DNA of 38,194 nucleotides from Asanoa hainanensis (GCF_900188485.1 NZ_FZPH01000035.1:1-38194), one strand, 5' to 3'. Shown: positions 8,275-17,022, counted from the first letter of the stretch. Program-made: numbers and translations. The notes: generated by a model from the letters alone, not told the origin.

Positions 8275-9141
8275 CTACGGCATACCTCTGAGGGACTGGC
8301 GCCTGTCGTCCCAGAGATCTCGCGCCTTCCTCCACGCAGGGTCGACGGCGTCGCGGCCGAGGATTGCCTCCATTACCAACCCTGCGTCGCAGACCCAGCG
8401 TAAGGCCTCACCGGCGAAGAACTCGTTGGCTCGAGAGTGCGGAGACGAGCCATCGGCTTGCGCAAAGTGGTCCCACCAGCCGTAGCTGGCCCCACCGGCA
8501 AACGACGCCAGCAGGTCGTCGAACGATCGGCCGCGAGCGTCGGCGAAGGTGAATGAACGTTCCCAGACGTGCAGGCCAACCGCGTTCCTCGCCGCCGCGC
8601 GCAGCGTTAGCCAGTCACGTTGGATATCCCGAGCCGAACGCAGCACGAAGCCGATTTCGGCGCCCTGAAGCTGCTTCTGCAGTCCGTCGAAATCGTCCTG
8701 GCCGAGCCACAACGTGACCGAATCATCGACAACGTGTTCCCAGCCTCTATCGGAAGTACCTGGGGAGTCCCGAAGCCTGTCGATCCCCTCGGCCGAGCTG
8801 TGAAGCCGCTGCAGTGCTGCGGTCGTGTCGGCTTGCTCTCGAGCATTCAACGCTTCGTCGGCCAGTCGCGCGCTCACCCGGTGCAGTACGCCGAGCGCGA
8901 GGGGCACGCCAAAGCATGCGCTGACGATTCCGGTGTAGAGGTTGGTGGAGAAGGGGCGATCGGCCCAAAAGTCGGTGTTGTCACCCAGTTGCCCGAGTAC
9001 TGCCAACCCGATGCCTGTGACTAGGAGAGCGACGGATCCAAGTCGCACCCGCCGTCGGGAGGCACCTTTCGACGGCGACGTTATTTCGACGATCGCCTCG
9101 CCAACGGTCCCCGGTGCGGCGATGGCTTTCCCCTTCGGCAT
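8275..9141 (-). CDS. Membrane-anchored protein of unknown function
   Basis: I do not recognise this 288-residue protein. It has a basic N-terminal tail, two predicted membrane helices (about residues 33-50 and 67-87), and then some 200 soluble residues rich in Trp, Asp and Arg, starting with a helical Ala/Arg stretch. Third codon positions are mostly G/C and the frame is uninterrupted, so it is a real gene. The soluble domain is predicted cytoplasmic if the N-terminus is inside. It is divergent from the two small membrane-protein genes at 9296-10199 across a 154-bp gap. Confidence 0.72.
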   Translation of the reverse strand: MPKGKAIAAPGTVGEAIVEITSPSKGASRRRVRLGSVALLVTGIGLAVLGQLGDNTDFWADRPFSTNLYTGIVSACFGVPLALGVLHRVSARLADEALNAREQADTTAALQRLHSSAEGIDRLRDSPGTSDRGWEHVVDDSVTLWLGQDDFDGLQKQLQGAEIGFVLRSARDIQRDWLTLRAAARNAVGLHVWERSFTFADARGRSFDDLLASFAGGASYGWWDHFAQADGSSPHSRANEFFAGEALRWVCDAGLVMEAILGRDAVDPAWRKARDLWDDRRQSLRGMP

Positions 9142-9295
9142 GCGCCGATGGTAGGAGACTCGCGCTTCATGGGGCCCACGTCGGCCAGACTCGCCACCTT
9201 GGACCTCCGCGCAGCGTGCCGAGTGACTCGTAGATCAGCCTCCAACGTCCGGCGCGCGGTGTGTCTGGAGTTGACCAAGCAAACGCCGTTACCCT

Positions 9296-9712
9296 GTGAT
9301 CGCTCCAACGGTGACGTCCGCTTTGTGGCAGGTCAGGTTGAGCGTGCTGGAGATCGTCCTGTGGGGCCTGGCCGGATCATTCGTCGTCGAGGCCCTGAAC
9401 TTCGTGGGCTCGATCCGCAAGCACCAGAGCTGGCCTTGGCGAGCGCCCGGCGAACTCAACCTTTGGTTGTATTCGGTCTGCTCTCTTCTTCGTTTACTGG
9501 TCGGCGCAATCGTCGCTGGAGCCTTGGGAGCCGACGGCCAGGTCTCAGGAACCGCTGGTGCGTTCTTGATCGGCGTGAGCGCGCCGTTGATAGTGCAGCG
9601 TGTTGTGCAACAGGCCGAGGCCAAGATCGTTACGCCGCTCGATCAGCCCGAGACGGAGCGAGCCGCCGTTCTTGCGGAAACGACGGGAGGTGCGGATGCC
9701 AATGTCACATGA
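9296..9712 (+). CDS. Small membrane protein, unknown function
   Basis: A 138-residue protein with about three membrane helices (near residues 17-38, 57-80 and 86-102), separated by a polar segment containing Trp and Arg (KHQSWPWRAPGE), and an acidic Ala-rich C-terminal tail. No family is recognised. The start is a GTG; an internal TTG (LSVLEIVL) with AGG-rich sequence before it is an alternative. Its 3' end overlaps the next gene by 17 bp, so the two are likely coexpressed. Confidence 0.62.
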   Translation: MIAPTVTSALWQVRLSVLEIVLWGLAGSFVVEALNFVGSIRKHQSWPWRAPGELNLWLYSVCSLLRLLVGAIVAGALGADGQVSGTAGAFLIGVSAPLIVQRVVQQAEAKIVTPLDQPETERAAVLAETTGGADANVT

Positions 9713-10199
9713 CGAGAGCGTGTCTGGCGGTTCCGCGACACACCAGGCGCCTGCATCGTCGTCGCGTCCACTACACCGGCAGCCTGGGATCTTGATCACG
9801 ACGGAATCGTTTGTTGTGGCAGGTCGAAGCTTCCCCGTCCGGGACCTGTCCAATCTCCGCACGGCGCGCGGACCATACGACCGGTTGTGGGTCAACGTCG
9901 CCGCGTTGGCGGTTGCCCTGGCCACGGCGTCGTCGACGCTCTACCAGGTTGTCACCGCCTGGCTGGGAGTTGTCAGCGCAAGTGTGTCAGCCGCGCTGGC
10001 AATCGCAGCTTTCCTGCTGCGGCGTGGGCGACCCAGGACCTACGAGCTCTGGGGCGACTACCGCGGGATGACAGTTCTACTCTTTTCATCCGACGACGAG
10101 CGCGAATATGGCCAAGTCACGCGAGCGGTATTGCGCGCCCAAGAAAGGGCCCGCTCAGGCAGTGGATCGCCCGATCTCGACATGCCGCACCCATGGTAG
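9696..10199 (+). CDS. DUF6232-like membrane protein
   Basis: A 167-residue protein with a polar Ser-rich N-terminus, a segment ITTESFVVAGRSFPVRDLSN, two hydrophobic helices (about residues 73-90 and 94-111) and a short strand-rich C-terminus (TYELWGDYRG, MTVLLFSS). The pattern of a VxGRxFPVxDLSN strand, two helices and a C-terminal strand set matches from memory the actinobacterial family annotated DUF6232. Function is unknown. A GGGAGG ribosome site five bases before the ATG fixes the start inside the end of the preceding gene. Confidence 0.66.
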   Translation: MPMSHDESVSGGSATHQAPASSSRPLHRQPGILITTESFVVAGRSFPVRDLSNLRTARGPYDRLWVNVAALAVALATASSTLYQVVTAWLGVVSASVSAALAIAAFLLRRGRPRTYELWGDYRGMTVLLFSSDDEREYGQVTRAVLRAQERARSGSGSPDLDMPHPW

Positions 10200-10229
10200 G
10201 GAGATTCCGCGAAGACCGCCCCAGCTCAG

Positions 10230-11978
10230 TTACTCCAGGTCGAGTTGGCGCAGGTTCGTGTGGGCCAGTTCTACGATCTCGTCGGCGTTTCCGGACAGGA
10301 TCGTGCGGGTGGCGTACAAGGTGAAGCCTTTGATCTGACCGTAGGTGAGCTTCGGCGGCAGCGAGAGCTCCTGGCGCGCCGTGCGCACGTCGACCACCGC
10401 GGGCCCGTCGTGGGCCAGCGCGTCGCGCAGGGCGGTCTCGAGCTGGTCGGCGCTGTCGACGCGCACACCGAAAAGGCCGGCGGCCCGGGCGATCGCGCCG
10501 TAGTCCGAGTCGGGCACGTCGGTGCCGTAGGTGACGATGCCGGCGGCCTTCATCTCGAGCTCGACGAACGACAGGGCGCTGTTGTTGAACACCACGACCT
10601 TGACCGGCAGCCGTTGCTGGCGCAGCGTGAGCAGCTCGCCGAGCAGCATCGCGAGGCCGCCGTCGCCGGACAGGGCGAAGACCTGCCGACCGCGGTCGAC
10701 GGCCTGGGCGCCCATCGCCTGTGGGAGGGCGTTCGCCATGCTGCCGTGGGTGAACGAGCCGACCAGCCGGCGCCGGCCGTTGAGGCGCAGGTAGCGCGCC
10801 GCCCAGATGCTCGGCGTCCCGACGTCCACAGTGAACACCGCGTCGTCCGTGGCCAGCTTGTCGATCATCGCCGCGACGTGTTGCGGGTGTAGCGGTCGGC
10901 CGGCGCGGCCCGGCTCGGCCAGCCGGTCCAGCCGGGCCCGGGCGCGGCGGTAGTGGGCCGTCATCCGGTCCAGGTGGCTCGTGTCCGTCTTCGACGTGAG
11001 CAGCGGCAGCAGCGCGTCGACGGTGTCCTTGACCGTGCCGACCAGCGGCACCCGGACGGGCACGCGGCGGCCGATGCGCTCGCCCCGCACGTCGACCTGC
11101 ACCACCGGCACGTCGTCGGGATAGAACGGCCGGTAGGGGAAGTCGGTGCCGAGCATGAGCAGGGCGTCGCAGTGCTCCATCGCCCGGTAGCCGGAGCTGA
11201 AACCGATCAGACCCGTCATGCCGACGTCGTACGGGTTGTCGTGCTCGATGTGCTCCTTGCCCCGCATGGCGTGCACGATCGGGGCCTTCAACGTGCCGGC
11301 GATGTCGATCACCTGGTCGTGCGCGCCGGCACAGCCCGCCCCGGCCAGAATGGTCACCCGCTGAGCCCGGTTGAGGACCTCCGCGGCGGCGGCGAGCGCG
11401 GCATCGTCGGGCCGGATCACCGACTCGGCTTGGCGCACCGCGACCGGCCACGGGCTCTGACTGGCGGCGGCATCGGCGTCGGCGAAGAAGATCTCGCCGG
11501 GGATGACGAGGACCGCCACACCGCGGCGCTGCACGGCCGCCCGCATCGCCATCTCCAACAGCCGCGGCACCTGCTCGGGGATGCTGGCGAGCTCGCAGTA
11601 GACGCTGCACTCGGCGAACAACTGCTGCGGATGGGTCTCCTGGAAATAGCCGCTGCCGATCTCCGGCGTCGGGATATGGGCCGCGATCGCGAGGACCGGA
11701 ACGTTGCTGCGGTTGGCGTCGTACAACCCATTGATGAGATGCAGGTTGCCCGGACCGCAACTGCCCGCGCACACGGCCAACTGCCCGGTCAGCGCGGCCT
11801 CACCGGCGGCGGCGAACGCGGCGGCCTCCTCGTGGCGCACGTGTTCCCAGGCCATACCACCATCGCGGCGCAGCGCGTCGGTGAAGCCGTTGAGCGAGTC
11901 ACCGGGAATGCCGTAGACGCGCTGGACTCCGGACGCCTTGAGCGTCGAGACCATCGCCTGAGCCACCGTACGCGCCAT
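10230..11978 (-). CDS. poxB: Thiamine-diphosphate pyruvate oxidase/dehydrogenase (quinone), PoxB-like
   Basis: A 582-residue ThDP enzyme of the PoxB type, which decarboxylates pyruvate to acetate and CO2 and passes electrons via FAD to the quinone pool. The N-terminal domain has VYGIPGDSLN and the catalytic-Glu region RHEEAAAFAAAGEAA, then the CAGSCGPGN stretch. The C-terminal domain carries the ThDP/Mg motif from SGDGG to VVFNN. Length matches PoxB (about 570). Related acetolactate synthases and sulfoacetaldehyde enzymes share the fold, so the substrate is by resemblance. It lies 85 bp downstream of the disulfide reductase gene on the same strand, probably one transcript. Whether it keeps the C-terminal membrane-binding helix of E. 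coli PoxB cannot be decided by eye. Confidence 0.87.
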   Translation of the reverse strand: MARTVAQAMVSTLKASGVQRVYGIPGDSLNGFTDALRRDGGMAWEHVRHEEAAAFAAAGEAALTGQLAVCAGSCGPGNLHLINGLYDANRSNVPVLAIAAHIPTPEIGSGYFQETHPQQLFAECSVYCELASIPEQVPRLLEMAMRAAVQRRGVAVLVIPGEIFFADADAAASQSPWPVAVRQAESVIRPDDAALAAAAEVLNRAQRVTILAGAGCAGAHDQVIDIAGTLKAPIVHAMRGKEHIEHDNPYDVGMTGLIGFSSGYRAMEHCDALLMLGTDFPYRPFYPDDVPVVQVDVRGERIGRRVPVRVPLVGTVKDTVDALLPLLTSKTDTSHLDRMTAHYRRARARLDRLAEPGRAGRPLHPQHVAAMIDKLATDDAVFTVDVGTPSIWAARYLRLNGRRRLVGSFTHGSMANALPQAMGAQAVDRGRQVFALSGDGGLAMLLGELLTLRQQRLPVKVVVFNNSALSFVELEMKAAGIVTYGTDVPDSDYGAIARAAGLFGVRVDSADQLETALRDALAHDGPAVVDVRTARQELSLPPKLTYGQIKGFTLYATRTILSGNADEIVELAHTNLRQLDLE

Positions 11979-12063
11979 GTCCGCTTCCCCTCGGTGTTTG
12001 CCACCCTTCGACCGATTCTGGTCCTCCGCGGGAGCCGGGCCGGCGAATATCGAAGAGCCCCGA

Positions 12064-13542
12064 TCAGGGTTGGCGGCGTCGCTGGCGCAGCGTCTCCAGC
12101 AGCTTCAGCCAGATCTCGCTGACGGTCGGGAAGCTGGGCACCGCGTGCCAGAGGCGGCTGACCGGCACCTGGCCGACGATGGCGATCGTGGCCGAGTGCA
12201 GCAGTTCCGTCGTGCCGCTGCCCGCGAACGTCGCACCGACGAGGGTGTCGGTGGCGCGGTTCACGATCAGTTTGGCCCGTCCGTCGTAGTGCTCGCGCGA
12301 GATGGCCGCGCCCGAGACCGCCGCGATGTCGAACTCGGCCGTCTCCACGTCGATGCCGCGTGACCGCGCGTCGGCTTCGGTCAGGCCCACCTGGCTCATC
12401 GGCGGGTCGAGGAACACGACCTGGGGCACGGCGTCGTACTCGGCGGTGGTCAGGGCCCCGGTCCCGGAACCCCCGGCCGCCCGGGCGGTGATCGCGTCGC
12501 CGGCGATCCGGGCCTGGTACTTGGCCATGTGGGTGAGCAGGGCGCGTCCGGTCAGGTCTCCGGTCGCGTACAGCCAGTCGGTGCCGACCACGGTGAGCTG
12601 GTCATCGACGTCGAGGTAGCCGTGCGGGGCCGCAACGCCGACGGTCTCCAGCCCGATGTCGTCGGTGCCGCCGCGGCGCCCGACGGCGACCACCAGTTCG
12701 TCGGCCTCGACCTGGTCGCCGTTGTCGAGGGTGACGGTCACGGGTCCGCCGTGCAGGCGACCGACGCCCGAGTTCTCCGCGTCCGGCCGCTTGACCCGCG
12801 TGACGTTCGTGTCGAGCAGCACGGTGATGCCCGCCTCGGCTAGGTGCCGCGCCGCGAAGTCGCGGGCGAACGGTTCCATCGTCTTGAGGAGCGTGGGGCC
12901 ACGGTGTACGAGGGTGGCCTCCGCGCCCAATGCGCGCAGCCAGGTGACGGACTCGCACGCGACGGCGCCGCCGCCGATGACGACGACCCACCGGGGCACC
13001 TCGCGGAGCGCGGTGACGTCGCGAGAGGTCCAGGGGAACGCGTCGGCGAGGCCGTCGGTGGGCGGCACGTAGGCCGAGCTGCCCGTCGCGAGGACCACGG
13101 CGTGCTCGGCGGTGAGCGTCCGCACGTCGCCGTCCGAACCGGTCACCGCGACCGTGCGCTCACCGGCCAGGCGACCGCGTCCGCGTACGAGGTCGATGCC
13201 GTTTGCCTTGAGAAAGTCGACCTCCTGGGAGTCTCCATAGTGGAAGGCGATGTCGTCGCGGCGGCGCAGGACCGCCGGCACGTCCAACGAACGACCGGCG
13301 ATCATCTCGCGTACGCCCGGCAGGTCCCGGCCCTGGCTCTGCGCTTCGACGGGCAGCAGGAGCGCCTTGCTCGGGCGGCAAGCCCAGTACTCGCACTCGC
13401 CGCCGATCAGGTCCTCTTCGACCAGCACCGTCGACAGGCCGGAGAACTGGCTGGCGTACTGCGCGGCCGTCTCGCCGGCCTGCCCACCCCCGACGACGAT
13501 CACGTCCCAGCGGTCCCGATTCGGACCTTCGCTCCCAGACAC
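12064..13542 (-). CDS. FAD-dependent pyridine nucleotide-disulfide oxidoreductase
   Basis: The 492-residue protein has the dihydrolipoamide dehydrogenase/mercuric reductase layout. FAD is bound by VIVVGGGQAGE (residues 14-24). The redox disulfide sits in GGECEYWACRPSK, with Cys50 and Cys55 in the canonical C-x4-C spacing but a non-canonical filling (usual form GGTCLNVGCIPSK). NAD(P) binding is at VVVIGGGAVACE, and the C-terminal active-site segment is HAVPSFPTVSE in place of HAHPTxxE. Actinomycetes carry several such paralogues of unknown substrate; the changed disulfide motif argues against a plain Lpd. It is the first gene of a probable two-gene unit with the pyruvate oxidase downstream. 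Confidence 0.87.
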   Translation of the reverse strand: MSGSEGPNRDRWDVIVVGGGQAGETAAQYASQFSGLSTVLVEEDLIGGECEYWACRPSKALLLPVEAQSQGRDLPGVREMIAGRSLDVPAVLRRRDDIAFHYGDSQEVDFLKANGIDLVRGRGRLAGERTVAVTGSDGDVRTLTAEHAVVLATGSSAYVPPTDGLADAFPWTSRDVTALREVPRWVVVIGGGAVACESVTWLRALGAEATLVHRGPTLLKTMEPFARDFAARHLAEAGITVLLDTNVTRVKRPDAENSGVGRLHGGPVTVTLDNGDQVEADELVVAVGRRGGTDDIGLETVGVAAPHGYLDVDDQLTVVGTDWLYATGDLTGRALLTHMAKYQARIAGDAITARAAGGSGTGALTTAEYDAVPQVVFLDPPMSQVGLTEADARSRGIDVETAEFDIAAVSGAAISREHYDGRAKLIVNRATDTLVGATFAGSGTTELLHSATIAIVGQVPVSRLWHAVPSFPTVSEIWLKLLETLRQRRRQP

Positions 13543-13624
13543 GGCGGTCTCCTTTCGTCCTGCCCCAAGCGTGGGTCGGACGGACGGCGCACCGCATCCG
13601 CCAGTGGCTAGCCGGACTGGCGTT

Positions 13625-14203
13625 TTACGGCGCTAGCAGCGTCGTGAGCGCGGCGACGACCAGGGCGCGGCGGGTGGCGGGGTCCTGGGGTGCGGACAGA
13701 TGTAGCTCCGGGGTCAGCACCGACCACATGTTCGCGATCGTGAGGACCAGGGCGAGGACTTCCGCTGCGGTGAAGCGGGTCGTCACGTGCCCGGCGGCCT
13801 GGGCTTCGGCGATCGCGTCGATCTTCGACTGGTTCGCGTCCAGGACGGCCTTCAGCGGGGCCTGGTCCGGGGATCGCTCGAGGCGGTGCCAGGCGGCCAG
13901 GCGGAGGGCGTCGGGGTGCGCTTGTCCGGCGTCGAACAGGCGGCCGGCGTACTCCGGGAGGTTCGTGGCATCCATCGGGGCCTCGGACAGCGCCTGGCCG
14001 ACGAGCTGCTCGAAGACCGCGGCGAAAAGGCCGTCCTTGTTGCTGAAGTGAAAGTAGATGAGCGCCTTGTTGACGCCCGCCGTTGCGGCAACCCGGTCGA
14101 CCCGGGCGCCGGCTATGCCGTAGGCAGCGAACTCCTGATAGGCAGCCTCGACCAGGCGGCGGCGGGTCTCCTGGGCGTCTCCGGCAGGTGGCATGTGGCT
14201 CAT
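13625..14203 (-). CDS. TetR-family transcriptional regulator
   Basis: A 192-residue repressor of TetR type. The N-terminal helix-turn-helix spans about residues 10-57 (ETRRRLVEAAYQEFAAYG, GARVDRVAATAGVNKALIYF, then HFSNKDGLF), and the rest is the helical ligand-binding/dimer domain. It is transcribed divergently from the SDR gene, with two palindromes in the 70-bp gap, so it very likely represses both itself and that gene. No clear ribosome site precedes the ATG at 14203; translation may be leaderless, or start at the ATG at 14194. Confidence 0.92.
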   Translation of the reverse strand: MSHMPPAGDAQETRRRLVEAAYQEFAAYGIAGARVDRVAATAGVNKALIYFHFSNKDGLFAAVFEQLVGQALSEAPMDATNLPEYAGRLFDAGQAHPDALRLAAWHRLERSPDQAPLKAVLDANQSKIDAIAEAQAAGHVTTRFTAAEVLALVLTIANMWSVLTPELHLSAPQDPATRRALVVAALTTLLAP

Positions 14204-14207
14204 ATTA

Positions 14208-14250
14208 CTTGACTAACCGGTTAGTTGAGTTGACTATCTAGTTAGTCAAC
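14208..14250. promoter_or_regulatory. Two tandem palindromic operators for the TetR regulator
   Basis: Palindrome 1 at 14208-14229 has halves CTTGACTAACC and GGTTAGTTGAG with a perfect CTAACCGGTTAG core. Palindrome 2 at 14229-14250 has halves GTTGACTATCT and AGTTAGTCAAC with one mismatch. Both carry the half-site TTGACTAac, and their centres are 21 bp apart, two helical turns, so two dimers could bind on one face of the DNA. They fill the gap between the divergent TetR and SDR starts, including the likely promoters. This is the clearest operator in the window. Confidence 0.82.
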
Positions 14251-14273
14251 TTCTTCTCCGAAGGGGGTACGTC

Positions 14274-15155
14274 GTGAACGTCGCGATCGTCACCGGTGGT
14301 GCTGCTGGCATCGGGTACGCCACCACCGCCGGGCTGGCCTCGCGCGGGGACCACGTCGTCCTCGCGGGCCGGCGGCGGCCGGTGCTGGAGGCGGCCGCGG
14401 ATCGGCTGCGGACGGCGTACCCGGGCAGCGTGATCTCCACCGGAGAGCTGGACCTGGCCGACCTGGCCTCGGTCCGGTCGTTCGCCGCGCGGGTCAGCGC
14501 CGCGCACCCGCAAGTCGACCTGCTGGTCAACAACGCTGGTGTGATGGCCGTGCCGGAGCGGCGGTTGACGGCCGATGGATTCGAACTGACCTTCGGGACC
14601 AACCATCTTGGCCACTTCGCCCTGACCGGCCTGCTGCTGCCGGCGCTGCTCGCCGCTTCCGCGCCGCGAGTGGTCACGGTCAGCGCGGCGATCGCCCGGC
14701 GCGGCCAGCTTGACCTGGACAATCTGGACTTCCACCGGGACTACCGCCCGATGCGGGCGTACAGCGCGGCGAAGCTGGCCAACGTCGCGTTCGCGCTGGA
14801 GCTCGCGGCCCGCACGGACCGGCTGCGCAGCATCGCCGTGCATCCGGGCACGGCGGTCACGGGGCTCCAGCGGCACGTGTCACCGTTGGTGCGCGTCGCT
14901 GCTTCTGGCTTGATCGCGGTCATGGGGCAGAGCGCGGAGGATGCGGCGCGGTCGTCGCTGTTCGCGGCCACCGACGCGTCCGTCCCGAATGGTTCGTACT
15001 ACGCGCCACGCGGCTTCGCCGAGGGCCGTGGCCGGCCGGCGCCGGCCCGCATCCCTGACGCCGCACGGGATGCCGCTTTGCGCGACCAACTCTGGGCGGC
15101 CTCGGAACGGCTGACCGGCGTCTCCTACCACCTGGCGACGCCGTTCCGTCGGTAG
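14274..15155 (+). CDS. SDR-family oxidoreductase (retinol dehydrogenase/WWOX-like subgroup)
   Basis: A 293-residue SDR. The cofactor motif is TGGAAGIG (residues 7-14), followed by a GRR pair after strand 2 suggesting NADP, then NNAGVMAVP, the catalytic Ser in VTVSAAI and YSAAK with Tyr and Lys. The GTNHLGHFALTGLLLP segment and the VHPGTAVTG loop are typical of the extended-loop SDRs resembling retinol dehydrogenases. GTG start with AAGGGGG upstream. It is controlled in all likelihood by the divergent TetR regulator through the two operators just before it; the inducer and substrate may be the same compound. Substrate unknown. Confidence 0.9.
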   Translation: MNVAIVTGGAAGIGYATTAGLASRGDHVVLAGRRRPVLEAAADRLRTAYPGSVISTGELDLADLASVRSFAARVSAAHPQVDLLVNNAGVMAVPERRLTADGFELTFGTNHLGHFALTGLLLPALLAASAPRVVTVSAAIARRGQLDLDNLDFHRDYRPMRAYSAAKLANVAFALELAARTDRLRSIAVHPGTAVTGLQRHVSPLVRVAASGLIAVMGQSAEDAARSSLFAATDASVPNGSYYAPRGFAEGRGRPAPARIPDAARDAALRDQLWAASERLTGVSYHLATPFRR

Positions 15156-15165
15156 GCTGCCCGGC

Positions 15166-15615
15166 GTGAGTTGGGAGTTCTGGATCCACGCTTATAGGCC
15201 AGAACGCGACCGGGCGCGGCCGTTGCTGGATGACGGGCGAGCGTTGCCTGTTCCATCGGCCGGCTCGGCGCGGCCCAATGTGGCCCAGGTCGTCGCGGCC
15301 TTCGCGGAAGCCGGCCTGCATGGGCAGCTCGGCTTCGAGATCGCCGGCCTGGACCTGCCGGACGGGGACGACTACTCGCGAGATCTGGGAACCGTTTATC
15401 TGAGCGACAGCGAGCCCGCACTCGATCCGGACGCTCCGGTCGAGATCACTTTGTACAAGCCGGGCGAGACAACATTGGCGGCGACGCTAGCTGTGCGCCA
15501 CCTCCTCGGCCCGGTCGTCGTCATCGCCTGCGACGACGACCTCGAAGACGAAGTGCTGCTGGTCCGCCCGGACGACGACCCGTCCGCACTGGCGGCGGCG
15601 TGGCAATGGCCCTGA
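15166..15615 (+). CDS. Hypothetical acidic protein
   Basis: A 149-residue soluble protein that I do not recognise. It is acidic, begins MSWEFWIHAYRP and contains a strand-loop pattern (VEITLYKPGE, LGPVVVIACDDD, VLLVRPDDD) that suggests a compact alpha/beta domain. No membrane segment or signal peptide is present. It starts with GTG 10 bp after the SDR stop and may ride on that transcript. GC-rich third positions support it as a real gene. Confidence 0.66.
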   Translation: MSWEFWIHAYRPERDRARPLLDDGRALPVPSAGSARPNVAQVVAAFAEAGLHGQLGFEIAGLDLPDGDDYSRDLGTVYLSDSEPALDPDAPVEITLYKPGETTLAATLAVRHLLGPVVVIACDDDLEDEVLLVRPDDDPSALAAAWQWP

Positions 15616-15655
15616 CGACGAGAGGGTGGCCCCAGCCCGGTGCACACTACGGCTG

Positions 15656-16752
15656 CTAGTCCTCCGGCGTGCCGGTTCCGAAGTGGACTCGGACGCCGGG
15701 TGGCACGCTGTGCTGTCCCGTTGCCGCCGGCTTGACCAGCCGGAGCCATTGCTCCGCCTGGCCGGCCGGGAGCGCCGCGGCAACCCGCACCTCGGGGGCC
15801 AACAATGGGTAGAGCCGCCCGTAGGTCCACGAACGGTCGTAGGGTGCCTCGTCGAGGACCACGATCCGGCGCCCAGCGACCGGCTCGATGTCGCTTGGCC
15901 GGCCCTCGCCCCAGATCCACGCACCGCCGGCGTCGACCAGGTTGAACCGGCCGTGGATCGGGGTCCGCGACGCCATCTCGCCGTCGGTCGCGGCGGCAAC
16001 CCACGCGGGTTCCGGCGGCACACCCGGGACGAGTCCACCGCCGATCAGCGCGTCCGCGAGCAGGGTGTAGAGCTGGAAGTTGTCACCGACGCCGCTGATG
16101 GTGACCGGGTGGACCGCACCCGACGCGCGGTGCACCACGATCAGCGGTTCTTCGTCGAGCACCAGCAACAGCCCGAGCAGCCAAGGCGCGTCGGCGATCT
16201 CGTCGGGCGCCTGTGCGGCCGCCTCGACGAGCCGCTCCCGCTGCGGGATCGCCGCGCGGGCACGCTTCTGTTGCAGCGGCAGCAGCAGCGCGGGAATCCA
16301 CTGGTTGACGGTGAACCAGGCCTGGGTGATCTGCGACGCCTCGTCGGCATCCAGCCCGCCCGCGGCGGCCACCCGCTCGACGACCGCTCGCGCCGACGCG
16401 GGGTCGGTCGGCTCCGCCGCGTCGGTGCCGGCCAGCGCGGGGAACCGGGCCGCCTGCTCCAACCCGACCGGATCCGCTCGGCCAGCACGTCGAGTGCGAC
16501 GGTCGCGTCGCCTCCGGCCTCGACCAGCCCCGCGGCCAGCGCGGCCAGCGCCGCGCCATTGCCCAGCGGCACCTCGGCCAGCGCTGGACGCAGCCGGGTC
16601 AGCGCCTCGGTGAGCGTTGCCGGGTCAGCCCGCTCGACCGCGCCGACCAGGGTTGTGAACGTCTTCTGGGCCGCGCCTTCGTCGTGCCGGGCGATCGCCT
16701 CAGCCAGGTCGGCGCACAACTCGACAACGGACGTCTTCCGCCTCCACCGCAT
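15656..16752 (-). pseudogene. Hypothetical protein gene split by a single-base frameshift
   Basis: From the ATG at 16752 the frame encodes about 97 helical residues (ending ALDVLAERIRSG), then turns into Arg/Ser/Pro-rich nonsense. A second frame resumes at once (LEQAARFPALAG at about 16462) and runs 268 residues to a stop at 15656. Joining them needs one extra base near 16463-16472, in a GGGTTGG stretch, and gives a continuous protein of about 365 residues whose two halves share codon bias. The product is not recognised: an N-terminal helical part and a C-terminal part with strands such as LLLVLDEEPLIVVHR and RIVVLDEAPYD. Either a recent pseudogene or a sequencing error; I cannot tell which. 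Confidence 0.72.
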
Positions 16753-16761
16753 CGGCAGATG

Positions 16762-16896
16762 CTAGAAGACGCGGACATGGACGAACCGAGGGCCCAGACC
16801 TAGCGCCTGAGCGTCGTAGTCCGCCAAAGTCAGGCGGGCGACCTTGCCGTTCACCACCGGTGCGATCACCATGTTGTTCACCGTCTGGCCGGTGGG
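16762..16896 (-). pseudogene. C-terminal gene fragment
   Basis: On the minus strand an open stretch ends at a TAG (16762-16764) and reads from about PTGQTVNNMVIAPVV through NGKVARLTLADYDAQALG to RFVHVRVF. It looks like a real protein C-terminus (mixed hydrophobic and polar, strongly GC3-biased), but upstream it dissolves into Arg/Pro-rich sequence and meets a stop with no good start. It ends 9 bp before the start of the frameshifted gene, as if both had been one operon. Family unknown. Confidence 0.35.
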
Positions 16897-17022
16897 GGCG
16901 GATCGCGGTCTGGTTCGCCGACGCTGGCCGTTCGGCTGACCCCCTGACCGTCATCCACCCCGACGGATACGCAATCCCGTCGCCTGATCCCGTGGATGGG
17001 ACCCGCACGACACTATCGGTCC

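Noticed and set aside
16860-17022. Plus-strand gene starting at 16860 and continuing past 17023
   Set aside because: Only the middle 37 codons look coding; the start is unconvincing, and after about 17010 the frame is a shadow of the small gene at 17023.
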